Shown here: positions 43,037 through 50,905 of the stretch, piece after piece
Layout: every line of letters begins with the position of its first letter
Numbering within the stretch: position 1 is the first letter of the stretch
Assembly: GCA_045637425.1 (NCBI GenBank)
Contig: JAZTZL010000031.1
Location: forward strand, 1-57,331
Direction: 5' to 3'
Length of the DNA stretch: 57,331 nt
DNA from: CAJGBR01 sp045637425
Lineage (GTDB): Bacteria; Bacteroidota; Bacteroidia; Bacteroidales; Rikenellaceae
Program-made: the position numbers and the translations under genes
Notes under the pieces: model-generated
Told to the model about the DNA's origin: nothing
Databases searched by the model: none
What the model saw: the letters and a program-made list of their open reading frames with translations, nothing else

Positions 43037-44455
43037 ATGTATAATCCAAAATCTCCCAAAGCCGTAGAATTTATCGACGATGCCGAAATTCTCGACACGC
43101 TGAAATACGCAGAAGAAAATTGCGAAAACAGACCCTTAATCGAAGAGATTCTTCGCAAGGCAGCAGAATGCAAAGGTATCACTCACCGTGAGGCAGCCGT
43201 ATTGTTAGATTGCAAATTACCCGACTTGAATGAAAAAATGTTCAAGTTGGCTCGCCAACTCAAACAGCGACTATATGGCAATCGTATCGTGATGTTCGCT
43301 CCGTTATACTTGTCTAACTATTGTGTAAATGGCTGTGTATACTGCCCCTATCACGGCAAGAACAAAACCATTAAACGTAAAAAGTTGACTCAAGAAGAGA
43401 TTGCTCGCGAGGTTATTGCTCTGCAGGATATGGGTCATAAGCGTCTTGCTCTCGAAGCCGGAGAACACCCTGTAATGAATCCTATCGAGTACATTCTCGA
43501 AAGTATCGACACAATATACAACATTCACCACAAAAACGGAGCAATCCGCCGAGTGAATGTCAATATCGCAGCAACTACCGTAGAAAACTACACCAAACTG
43601 AAAGATGCTGGGATAGGCACCTATATCCTGTTCCAAGAGACTTACAACAAGAAGAACTACGAAACTCTGCACCCGACCGGCCCGAAGAGCGACTACGCAT
43701 ACCACACCGAAGCAATGGACCGCGCTATGCAAGGCGGCATTGACGACGTAGGTATTGGTGTATTGTTCGGTCTGGAAACATACAAATATGACTTCGTAGG
43801 ATTGATGATGCACGCAGAACACCTTGAGGCTGTCTTCGGAGTGGGTCCTCACACCATCAGCGTTCCGCGCATCTGCCCCGCAGACGACATCGACATCAAC
43901 ACATTCAAAAATGTAGTTCCCGATGACATATTCTGCAAAATTGTGGCAGTAATACGCATCACTGCACCTTATACAGGTATGATTGTATCTACTCGCGAAT
44001 CACAAAAGACAAGAGAAAAAGTTTTGGATTTGGGCGTATCTCAACTCAGTGGAGGTTCGCATACCAGCGTAGGAGGTTACAACAATCCCGAAGAGTATGA
44101 CGAGTCTACAGCTCAATTCGATGTGAGCGACCGTCGCACACTCGACCAGGTTGTCGGCTGGCTTTTGGATTTGGGATATATTCCGAGTTTCTGTACAGCG
44201 TGCTACAGATTGGGCAGAACAGGCGACCGCTTTATGTCACTTGTCAAGAGTGGACAGATTGCCAACTGCTGCCACCCGAATGCACTGATGACACTCAAAG
44301 AGTATGCTGAGGACTACGCATCACCTGATGTAAAACGTAAATGTCAGGAGATGATTGCTCGAGAAATACTCAACGTGCCAAACGAAAAGATTCGCCAACG
44401 TGCAATGGAAAATTTGTTGGCTATTGAGAATAACCAACGAGATTTCAGATTCTAA
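43037..44455 (+). CDS. hydG: [FeFe] hydrogenase maturase HydG
   Basis: 472 residues, normal length. SNYCVNGCVYCPYHGKNKTI carries the radical-SAM C-x3-C-x2-C near residue 97; the C-terminal FCTACYRLGRTGDRFM (about 384-399) holds the auxiliary-cluster C-x-x-C. HydG splits tyrosine to give CO and cyanide ligands for the H-cluster. It lies 33 bases after hydE, 11 before hydF. Confidence 0.95.
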   Translation: MYNPKSPKAVEFIDDAEILDTLKYAEENCENRPLIEEILRKAAECKGITHREAAVLLDCKLPDLNEKMFKLARQLKQRLYGNRIVMFAPLYLSNYCVNGCVYCPYHGKNKTIKRKKLTQEEIAREVIALQDMGHKRLALEAGEHPVMNPIEYILESIDTIYNIHHKNGAIRRVNVNIAATTVENYTKLKDAGIGTYILFQETYNKKNYETLHPTGPKSDYAYHTEAMDRAMQGGIDDVGIGVLFGLETYKYDFVGLMMHAEHLEAVFGVGPHTISVPRICPADDIDINTFKNVVPDDIFCKIVAVIRITAPYTGMIVSTRESQKTREKVLDLGVSQLSGGSHTSVGGYNNPEEYDESTAQFDVSDRRTLDQVVGWLLDLGYIPSFCTACYRLGRTGDRFMSLVKSGQIANCCHPNALMTLKEYAEDYASPDVKRKCQEMIAREILNVPNEKIRQRAMENLLAIENNQRDFRF

Positions 44456-44466
44456 ACTAACCATAT

Positions 44467-45651
44467 ATGGCAGCAACACCCAATAGCGAGAGAACTCACA
44501 TCGGCATCTTCGGGCGAAGTAACTGCGGAAAGTCATCTTTACTGAACGCCCTGACAGGCCAGCAGGTTGCGGTAGTGTCACCTGTTGCGGGCACTACGAC
44601 CGACCCCGTATCCAAACCAATGGAAATAAATGGGTTAGGTGCGTGCGTACTGATTGATACAGCAGGTTACGACGATTATGGAGAACTCGGTCAGATGAGA
44701 GTCGGCAAGACTGCCGGAGCAATGGAGCGTTGCGATGTGGCAGTGGTGGTTTTTTGCGACTCACCCATTGAAGAAGACCGCCAGAGAGTCGAACAACTGC
44801 GCAGTAAAAAGATTCCAATTGTAGCCGTAATAAACAAGATTGACGTAATTGACTACCGAACACTTGCTGCAGAAATCAAGACACAATTCGGATTAGAGGC
44901 TATTGGTGTCTGCGCAATCAACGGCGAGGGCATCGACCAACTGCGTAATGCGTTGGTTAATAGCCAGAGCGATAAGAGCGAGGTGCTGATTACGGGCGAT
45001 TTGTGCGGCGCAGGAGATACCGTTATGTTGATTATGCCGCAAGATCCGCAAGCGCCTAAAGGTCGATTAATACTCCCTCAGGTTCAGACTATTAGAGAAC
45101 TTTTGGATAAGAACTGTACAATAATCAGCTCTACAGTAGAGGGAATGAGCACGGCATTAAGCACACTGACACACCCTCCTAAGTTGATTATCACCGACTC
45201 GCAAGCATTCAAGGCAGTCTATGAGCAGAAACCAGAGCGAAGCTTATTAACCTCATTTTCAGTTCTAATGGCTGGTTACAAGGGAGATATTCGTGCCTTC
45301 ATCGAGGGTGCATCGGCAATCGACAGGCTGACTCCTCAATCGCACGTTCTGATTGCTGAGGCTTGTACCCACGCTCCACTGAGCGAAGATATCGGCCGAG
45401 TAAAAATTCCGAGAATGCTGAAAAATAAAATCGGCAACGAACTGCAAATCAGCATCGTTGCCGGATCAGATTTCCCTCAGGATTTGACTCCGTATGATTT
45501 GGTGATTCACTGCGGCGGCTGTATGTTCAATCGCCGCCACGTTCTGAATCGCATTGAACAAGCACGCCGTCAAGGTGTTGCAATTACCAATTACGGTATC
45601 GTGATTGCCTATATTAACAACATTATAGACAAGGTCGTCTACCCAGGGTAG
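44467..45651 (+). CDS. hydF: [FeFe] hydrogenase maturation GTPase HydF
   Basis: 394 residues. The GTPase half has IFGRSNCGKSSLLNAL (P-loop), GTTTDP, LIDTAGYDD and AVINKID. The C-terminal half has AEACTHAPLSEDIGR and HCGGCMFNRRHVLNRI, the ligands of HydF's iron-sulphur cluster. It is the scaffold that delivers the di-iron unit to HydA. The stop TAG directly abuts the stop of the convergent GNAT-like gene. Confidence 0.95.
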   Translation: MAATPNSERTHIGIFGRSNCGKSSLLNALTGQQVAVVSPVAGTTTDPVSKPMEINGLGACVLIDTAGYDDYGELGQMRVGKTAGAMERCDVAVVVFCDSPIEEDRQRVEQLRSKKIPIVAVINKIDVIDYRTLAAEIKTQFGLEAIGVCAINGEGIDQLRNALVNSQSDKSEVLITGDLCGAGDTVMLIMPQDPQAPKGRLILPQVQTIRELLDKNCTIISSTVEGMSTALSTLTHPPKLIITDSQAFKAVYEQKPERSLLTSFSVLMAGYKGDIRAFIEGASAIDRLTPQSHVLIAEACTHAPLSEDIGRVKIPRMLKNKIGNELQISIVAGSDFPQDLTPYDLVIHCGGCMFNRRHVLNRIEQARRQGVAITNYGIVIAYINNIIDKVVYPG

Positions 45652-46869
45652 CTACTCGGTTGTCACTGGTTTAGGAGTTCGCTTACGCCACAATTTAGGT
45701 GCTCGAGTGAACTCCTTTTCTCTATCGAAAAGGTAGCGATAAGTAACGTGAGTCCTCAACTTGCTTGCCTTAACAAACGTCTCTACCATTCTCATCATTA
45801 CAGGATTAAAGTCTCCAATCCACGATATTTCGAGATTTTTGTACTTACTTTTTCCCGACATTGCGAGTTTTTCAATCATATAAATTAGTCCCGACTCAAC
45901 ACCTTTACCTTGATGTTCAGGAACAATTCCAAAAATCAAACCCCAAAGGCGGCTCGCCATACGAGTCTTTTTCAAACGCCAAATCATTCTCAATTTATTC
46001 ACGATTCCGAACTTACCATTGAAGTCACCAATCAGCATATTCAGATCTGGAATCGAGATAAAAAACCCGATTGGAGCGCCCTCAAAATAGGCAAAGTAAG
46101 CTACTTCTGGATCAAGAATAGGCTTCATCGTAGCCATCAACTTCCGAGCGTGTTCACTTGAAATCGGATTGACTCCGTTAAACTTAGCCCAGCCCTTATT
46201 GTAAATCTCGCGAAAATCTTCTGCAAATTTATCAACTTGCTTAAGATCAAGCGTTTTGAACTCATATCCCGGAGTTTCATTAATGCGCATTGCACGCTCA
46301 TATGTAGACGAATTCAGTCTATCTGGCAACAACTCGCGAGCATAGTCATATTGTTCAAAATAGTTCTTAAATCCGTAATTTTCAAAAAGTTGTTGATAAT
46401 ATGGAGGGTTATAGTTTTGACAATACATCGGTTTGGTAAAACCTTCTGTCAGCAATCCCCACCAGAAATTTCGGTCGCCAAAGTTCACAGGTCCGTCCAT
46501 TGCCTGCATTCCTTTCTGCTCGAGCCACTGACGCGATGCATCAAACAAAATATTTGCTACATCTTGATTATCAACAGATTCAAAGAATCCACAACCACCT
46601 GTAGGCTGCTCATTAGCCTCAGCCTGGTGACGACTGTAAAATGCAGCAATGCGACCATATATTTTACCAGCCCCATCTTTGACTACCCATCTAATCGCCT
46701 CGCCATCAGCGAATAGTCCATTCTTTTCGGCATTGAAAACCGACTCAATATCTTCATCAAGCGGGCGCACCCAATTTGAATCGTTCTTATAGATTTCTGT
46801 CGCAAAATTGATAAAATCCCGTTTATCTTTTTGCGTAACTACCTCGTGTAAAATAAATTGACTCATCAT
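45652..46869 (-). CDS. GNAT-like acyltransferase, conserved in Bacteroidota
   Basis: 405 residues starting MMSQFILHEVVTQKDKRDF (46869; 46866 also possible). A longer frame begins with a TTG that is part of the -7 box. The C-terminal third contains GIVPEHQGKGVESGLIYMIE, a GNAT acetyl-CoA loop. The N-terminal part contains GPVNFGDRNFWWGLLTEGF, a hallmark of a conserved family annotated as N-acetyltransferase. The substrate is not known. Confidence 0.75.
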   Translation of the reverse strand: MMSQFILHEVVTQKDKRDFINFATEIYKNDSNWVRPLDEDIESVFNAEKNGLFADGEAIRWVVKDGAGKIYGRIAAFYSRHQAEANEQPTGGCGFFESVDNQDVANILFDASRQWLEQKGMQAMDGPVNFGDRNFWWGLLTEGFTKPMYCQNYNPPYYQQLFENYGFKNYFEQYDYARELLPDRLNSSTYERAMRINETPGYEFKTLDLKQVDKFAEDFREIYNKGWAKFNGVNPISSEHARKLMATMKPILDPEVAYFAYFEGAPIGFFISIPDLNMLIGDFNGKFGIVNKLRMIWRLKKTRMASRLWGLIFGIVPEHQGKGVESGLIYMIEKLAMSGKSKYKNLEISWIGDFNPVMMRMVETFVKASKLRTHVTYRYLFDREKEFTRAPKLWRKRTPKPVTTE

Positions 46870-46887
46870 TAAACAATTTAGGATTTT

Positions 46888-46895
46888 CAAAGGTA
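46888..46895 (-). promoter_or_regulatory. -7 box of the GNAT-like gene
   Basis: TACCTTTG on the minus strand, 18 bases before the ATG at 46869; its TTG is the false start of the longer frame. Confidence 0.55.
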
Positions 46896-46915
46896 CAAAT
46901 TTTTAAGAAAAAAAA

Positions 46916-46941
46916 AGACAGACCAATAAATTGATCTGTCT
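46916..46941 (-). terminator. Terminator of the exb operon
   Basis: An 11-bp stem (46916-46926 with 46931-46941; one G-U on the minus strand) and four-base loop, followed on the minus strand by a long T run. It lies 22 bases after the last ExbD stop. Confidence 0.88.
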
Positions 46942-46963
46942 AAAATTAGTTTTCAAATAATCA

Positions 46964-47428
46964 TTAGTAAGAGAGCACTCTCTGAGAAATGTAACTAATC
47001 TTCAGAGCCTGAGCTTTTCTCAACTCTTGTTTGATATCTGTAATAATACCCATTCTTGTCGATTCGTCAGCCTTGATACTCACGGTCATTTTAGCACGTT
47101 CCAATTCGTTGAGTTTATCTTTTTCAGCAGCGATAAACTCGCCGATTTCGGCTGCAGTGCGGAACGAGTCATTGAGTTGGATACGCGGCGCATCACCAAA
47201 CTTACCTCTCATCAAATCATTCGGACGACCTACATAGATATAACTTACCAAAGATTTATTTTCAAGCTTTTGGATTTCAGTTGCAGTCGGCAACGCAATC
47301 TTAACAAGCATTGTTGTTTCACGCATCGTAGTTGTTACCATAAAGAAGAACAGCAACATAAACACGATGTCAGGCAGTGAACTTGTTGACAATGCAGGCA
47401 CATCTTTTTTCTGTTTACCTCTAATCAT
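46964..47428 (-). CDS. ExbD/TolR biopolymer transport protein, second copy
   Basis: 154 residues. A single N-terminal helix with the proton-path Asp: SSLPDIVFMLLFFFMVTTTM (Asp about 21), then a periplasmic domain. ExbD works with ExbB to power TonB. It follows the first ExbD by one base. Bacteroidota operons commonly have two different ExbD proteins, as here. Confidence 0.88.
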   Translation of the reverse strand: MIRGKQKKDVPALSTSSLPDIVFMLLFFFMVTTTMRETTMLVKIALPTATEIQKLENKSLVSYIYVGRPNDLMRGKFGDAPRIQLNDSFRTAAEIGEFIAAEKDKLNELERAKMTVSIKADESTRMGIITDIKQELRKAQALKISYISQRVLSY

Positions 47429-47429
47429 A

Positions 47430-48014
47430 TTACTTTCCTCCTTTGGTTACATCACGAGGTTCTGCTTCAGAAATCTTCAGCGGAATAGCCTCACTGATTG
47501 CCTTTTTGGTATTAGTTTCAAGATCTTTGAATTTCTTACCGAATTTCTCTTGAGACAAAGCGTCTCTCAATTCGTTGAAAGCGCGAGTAAGTTCGTTTTG
47601 AACCTTCACATACATCTCGTAGCTTGTACCGCGGTCGTTTTGCAAAGAAACAATACCTTTACTTACGGGGTAAGTTCCCAAGATATCGATTTCTTTTTCT
47701 TCGCGTTCAGGCAGATGAGGATCGTTGTTCGGGTTCATCACAAATTCTTTCACTTTATTTGTGATATCATAAATCTCCATTCGTTCGCCACCAACCATTA
47801 TCTCGTCGTTCGCACTGATGAACACCAAGAGAACGTTACGTTTGTGAACGAGGTCTTCCACCTCTTCTTGTTCGTCTTCTGGCATCGGCGGCAGGACACG
47901 CATAATACCTGAATCAACGTTCATTGTTGTCGAAACGAGGAAGAATATCAGAAGCAGAAAGGCAATGTCAGCCATTGAACTGGCATTAACTTCTGGTGTC
48001 TTTTTCTTAGCCAT
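47430..48014 (-). CDS. ExbD/TolR biopolymer transport protein, first copy
   Basis: 194 residues with helix SMADIAFLLLIFFLVSTTM (Asp about 18) and a longer charged periplasmic region than its neighbour (DEQEEVEDLVHKRN). It shares the helix but little else with the second copy, so the two probably form a heteromeric unit or serve different TonB proteins. Confidence 0.88.
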   Translation of the reverse strand: MAKKKTPEVNASSMADIAFLLLIFFLVSTTMNVDSGIMRVLPPMPEDEQEEVEDLVHKRNVLLVFISANDEIMVGGERMEIYDITNKVKEFVMNPNNDPHLPEREEKEIDILGTYPVSKGIVSLQNDRGTSYEMYVKVQNELTRAFNELRDALSQEKFGKKFKDLETNTKKAISEAIPLKISEAEPRDVTKGGK

Positions 48015-48067
48015 CTTTTACTCGTTTTTTTGTAGAGAGAGTCGGTGAAGACTCTCTCCTATAAAAA

Positions 48068-48496
48068 TTATCTCAGTTTAATAACCTTAATGATTTCGGT
48101 CACAACGATTGTCAAAATCGATGCTGCGAACACGATGTAAGCAGTATAAAGACCTACGTCACTCAGGCGCAATTCAAGTACGTTATCGAATACGTGGTTA
48201 GCTGCTGTAACAACAGGTTCTGCACTTGAAAGAGCAAAGCCAATCAACAACACAACAACCAACAAAGCCAATCCGAGCAATGAACGCATTGCACCCTTAG
48301 GATTCTTTATAAGGTTAATCAACGGGAACACGATTACTCCCAACACAGTCGCACCCAACAGGAAATATGACCAATACAAGACCATATCCAGCGATGAGCT
48401 TTGGGCACCTGAACCTTCTGCAGAGAACATTACACTCACTGCGAGAACGACAGATACTGCGAGCAACAAATATTTAACTATTGACAATACTTTCAT
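48068..48496 (-). CDS. Small membrane protein of the exb operon
   Basis: 142 residues: a helix at 5-25, then three more (about 38-60, 75-92, 115-138). It is regularly seen between exbB and exbD in Bacteroidota, function unknown. It sits 11 bases after exbB and 53 before exbD. Confidence 0.7.
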   Translation of the reverse strand: MKVLSIVKYLLLAVSVVLAVSVMFSAEGSGAQSSSLDMVLYWSYFLLGATVLGVIVFPLINLIKNPKGAMRSLLGLALLVVVLLIGFALSSAEPVVTAANHVFDNVLELRLSDVGLYTAYIVFAASILTIVVTEIIKVIKLR

Positions 48497-48507
48497 AATG
48501 AGTCAGA

Positions 48508-49332
48508 TTATTTCTGATTTTTTCTGTTGTATTTTGTAAGTACGTCTACCAATGAGATAGAAGCGTCTTCCATTGAAGTTACCAAACCTTCAATCTTAGC
48601 CAACAAGTAGTTGTAGAAAATTTGGAGGATAACAGCAGCGATAAGACCAGCGATAGTAGTCAACAACGCGATTTTGATACCACCGGCTACCAATTGCGGA
48701 GATACGTCACCTGCAGTTTCCATTGAGTCGAACGCAGCAACCATACCTACTACGGTACCCATAAATCCCAATGACGGAGAGATAGCAATAAACAAAGTTA
48801 CCCAAGACAAACCGCTTTCCAAAAGACCCATTTGAACACCGCCGTAAGAAGATACGTTTCTTTCAACAGCTTCCATACCTTCTTCGTAGTGGTCGAGACC
48901 TTGGTAGAAGATGCTTGCTACCGGACCGCGAGTATTACGGCAAACGTCTTTTGCTTTTTCGATACCACCTGTACGGAGAGCTTCTTCAACTTCATTCAAC
49001 AGTTTGTTAGTGTTGATAGTTGCACGATTCAGGTAGATTACACGTTCGATTACGATTGCAAGACCCAAAACCAAACACAACAAGATAGGAGCCATCCAGC
49101 CTGCACCACCTTCAAGGAATTTTTGTTTCAAAACTTGGTGCATAGGAGTTCCTGCCATATCAGTTTCAGCGTTGAATTCATCTCCTGATGTAGTTGATGC
49201 AGTTGATGTTGAATCAGCTGATGTTTGAACAGTAGTCGTGTCTGTCGATTCTGTTCCTTCTTGAGCATACAAGTTTGCAGTTGCAAACGAAAGCGCACCT
49301 ACGAGTGACAAAAGTGCAAAAAGTTTTTTCAT
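48508..49332 (-). CDS. ExbB/TolQ/MotA-type proton channel
   Basis: 274 residues. A signal-like N-terminus (LYAQEGTES) is followed by a Thr/Ser/Asp-rich stretch to about residue 65, and then three helices of the ExbB core. The conserved GLLESGLSWVTLFIAISPSLGFMGTVVGMVAAF (about 172-204, quoted here only by ends: GLLESGLSW and GTVVGMVAAF) and GIKIALLTTIAGLIAAVI are present. It forms the pentameric channel that energises TonB receptors such as that at 7-9 kb. Confidence 0.9.
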   Translation of the reverse strand: MKKLFALLSLVGALSFATANLYAQEGTESTDTTTVQTSADSTSTASTTSGDEFNAETDMAGTPMHQVLKQKFLEGGAGWMAPILLCLVLGLAIVIERVIYLNRATINTNKLLNEVEEALRTGGIEKAKDVCRNTRGPVASIFYQGLDHYEEGMEAVERNVSSYGGVQMGLLESGLSWVTLFIAISPSLGFMGTVVGMVAAFDSMETAGDVSPQLVAGGIKIALLTTIAGLIAAVILQIFYNYLLAKIEGLVTSMEDASISLVDVLTKYNRKNQK

Positions 49333-49383
49333 GGTTTTAATTTTTTAAGTTAATTATTATTCTGTTTACTTTTTTGTTTTATT

Positions 49384-49474
49384 TGGCGGAGAAAGCAGGA
49401 TTCGAACCTGCGATACCCTTTTGGAGTATACGCACTTTCCAGGCGCGCACCTTCAGCCACTCGGTCATTTCTCC
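49384..49474 (-). tRNA. tRNA-Ser (anticodon GGA)
   Basis: Acceptor GGAGAAA/TTTCTCC, the anticodon loop CTGGAAA giving GGA, a long class II variable arm (ATACTCC...GGGTAT) and T loop GTTCGAATC. Discriminator G followed by an encoded CCA (49384-49386). No standard promoter box separates it from exbB downstream on the same strand. Confidence 0.95.
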
Positions 49475-49602
49475 TCAAAAAATTCCACTTCTAACTCACC
49501 TAATAAGCTGAATTACAAATGAAACTAAGTCGATTAACTCGCCCTTCACCACATTTCTCACCGCTAAAAAATCGCATAAATATACAATTTTTTTTTCAAA
49601 TA

Positions 49603-50640
49603 CTAAACTTTCGGCAAAAATTCTCCGCGGATTGACACATTCATCTGACGTTTTACCTCATCTATCGGCAGCTTTTGTCCAATCAAGTACATCAATTTTG
49701 TCACGGCAGCCTCGCAAGTCAGGTCATAACCCGAGACTACTCCCGCATCAAGCAATCCGACACCTGTCTCATAGCGTGCCATCTCGACACTACCTGCCGA
49801 ACACTGCGTAACATTCACGATGATTACGCCCCGTGATATCGCATCTTTCACTGCGCTGACAAACCATTCGTCTGTCGGAGCATTACCCGATCCGTATGTT
49901 TCGAGCACTATACCCTTGACTCCTTCGATTGAGAGCATTGCTCGGAACGTACGAGCCGAAATTCCCGGAAATATTTTCACAACAACAACATCTGGACTCA
50001 TCTCGGTCTGGACGTCAAACTGAGTATCCTCGCCTGTTGTTGCCAATATATATGGTGTATTGTAGTGAATATTTATACCTGCTTCGGCAAGTGGCGGGTA
50101 ATTCGGCGAACGGAATGCACGGAAATGTTCTGCATTATATTTCGTGGTTCGGTTGCCCCTGAACAGTTGATTTTGAAAATAAACACACACCTCAGGAACA
50201 TAAGACTTACCCTCGTCGTTCTTGGACACTGCAATTTCTATTGCCGAAATCAGATTCTCCTTACCATCTGTGCGCAACTCGCCGATTGGCAATTGGCTAC
50301 CTGTGAAGATAATCGGTTTTGTCAAATTCGATGTCATAAAACTCAGAGCTGAAGCACTATAAGCCATCGTATCCGTTCCGTGCAACACGACAAACCCGTC
50401 ATACTTTTCATAGTTTTCCTTTATAACCGCAGCCAATTTTGACCACACTTCAGGTTGCAGGTTCGATGAGTCGATAATAGGGTCGAATGCCATAGTATCG
50501 ATCTTCACATTGAACTTTCTCAATTCGGGCACCTCTTCGATTATTTGATCGAAATTAAACGGCGACAATGAACCAATTTCAGGATTCATTTTCATACCGA
50601 TTGTTCCCCCCGTGTATATTAATAGTACTGAATCTTTCAT
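49603..50640 (-). CDS. ansA: Type I L-asparaginase
   Basis: 345 residues from MKDSVLLIYTGGTIGMKMNP; the longer frame has a non-matching lead and crosses the promoter box. YTGGTIG supplies the first catalytic Thr and VVLHGTDTMAYSASALSFM (about residue 87) the second. SSNLQPEVW and VLETYGSGNAPTDEWF also fit. No signal peptide, so cytoplasmic. It turns asparagine into aspartate and ammonia. Divergent from dnaK. Confidence 0.93.
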   Translation of the reverse strand: MKDSVLLIYTGGTIGMKMNPEIGSLSPFNFDQIIEEVPELRKFNVKIDTMAFDPIIDSSNLQPEVWSKLAAVIKENYEKYDGFVVLHGTDTMAYSASALSFMTSNLTKPIIFTGSQLPIGELRTDGKENLISAIEIAVSKNDEGKSYVPEVCVYFQNQLFRGNRTTKYNAEHFRAFRSPNYPPLAEAGINIHYNTPYILATTGEDTQFDVQTEMSPDVVVVKIFPGISARTFRAMLSIEGVKGIVLETYGSGNAPTDEWFVSAVKDAISRGVIIVNVTQCSAGSVEMARYETGVGLLDAGVVSGYDLTCEAAVTKLMYLIGQKLPIDEVKRQMNVSIRGEFLPKV

Positions 50641-50667
50641 TCCAACACTTTTTTTCAACAAACAGCG

Positions 50668-50675
50668 CAAAGATA
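50668..50675 (-). promoter_or_regulatory. -7 box of ansA
   Basis: TATCTTTG followed by C on the minus strand, 27 bases before the ATG at 50640. The first CTGACA hexamer (50699-50704) falls in its -33 region. Confidence 0.6.
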
Positions 50676-50698
50676 TTATTTTTAATTGGAATTTACTA

Positions 50699-50790
50699 CT
50701 GACAGCAAATATTTTTTCTGACACGTTTTCATCACATTGTCAGTTGCTGAATTGCCAAAATGTCAGTATACGTGTTTCAAAAAACTGACA
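50699..50790. promoter_or_regulatory. Array of five CTGACA/TGTCAG hexamers upstream of dnaK
   Basis: CTGACA at 50699-50704, 50718-50723 and 50785-50790; TGTCAG at 50738-50743 and 50761-50766. Start-to-start steps are 19, 20, 23 and 24 bases, close to two DNA turns. Sites three and five extend to a perfect 9-base inverted pair (ATTGTCAGT at 50736-50744, ACTGACAAT at 50784-50792). Likely operator or enhancer for an unknown regulator. Confidence 0.6.
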
Positions 50791-50818
50791 ATCCGTCAAA
50801 AAAATCGACTTCAGAGAG

Positions 50819-50835
50819 TTGGCATAAAGATTGAT
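50819..50835 (+). promoter_or_regulatory. Sigma-54-like -24/-12 promoter of dnaK
   Basis: TTGGCATAAAGATTGAT matches the TGGCA-N6-TTGC pattern with the correct GG to GC phase and one mismatch (TTGA). No TAnnTTTG box is present between 50740 and the dnaK ATG. The predicted start would leave a leader of about 60 bases. Confidence 0.45.
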
Positions 50836-50905
50836 AATTAATGAGACAAAACACGGAATGTGTATAAAGTTAAGATTAAACAATAAACTAAAAAATAACA
50901 AAACG

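Noticed and set aside
50831..50905. N-terminal extension of DnaK
   Set aside because: DnaK similarity starts exactly at the ATG 50906; the extension covers the sigma-54-like element and untranslated leader.
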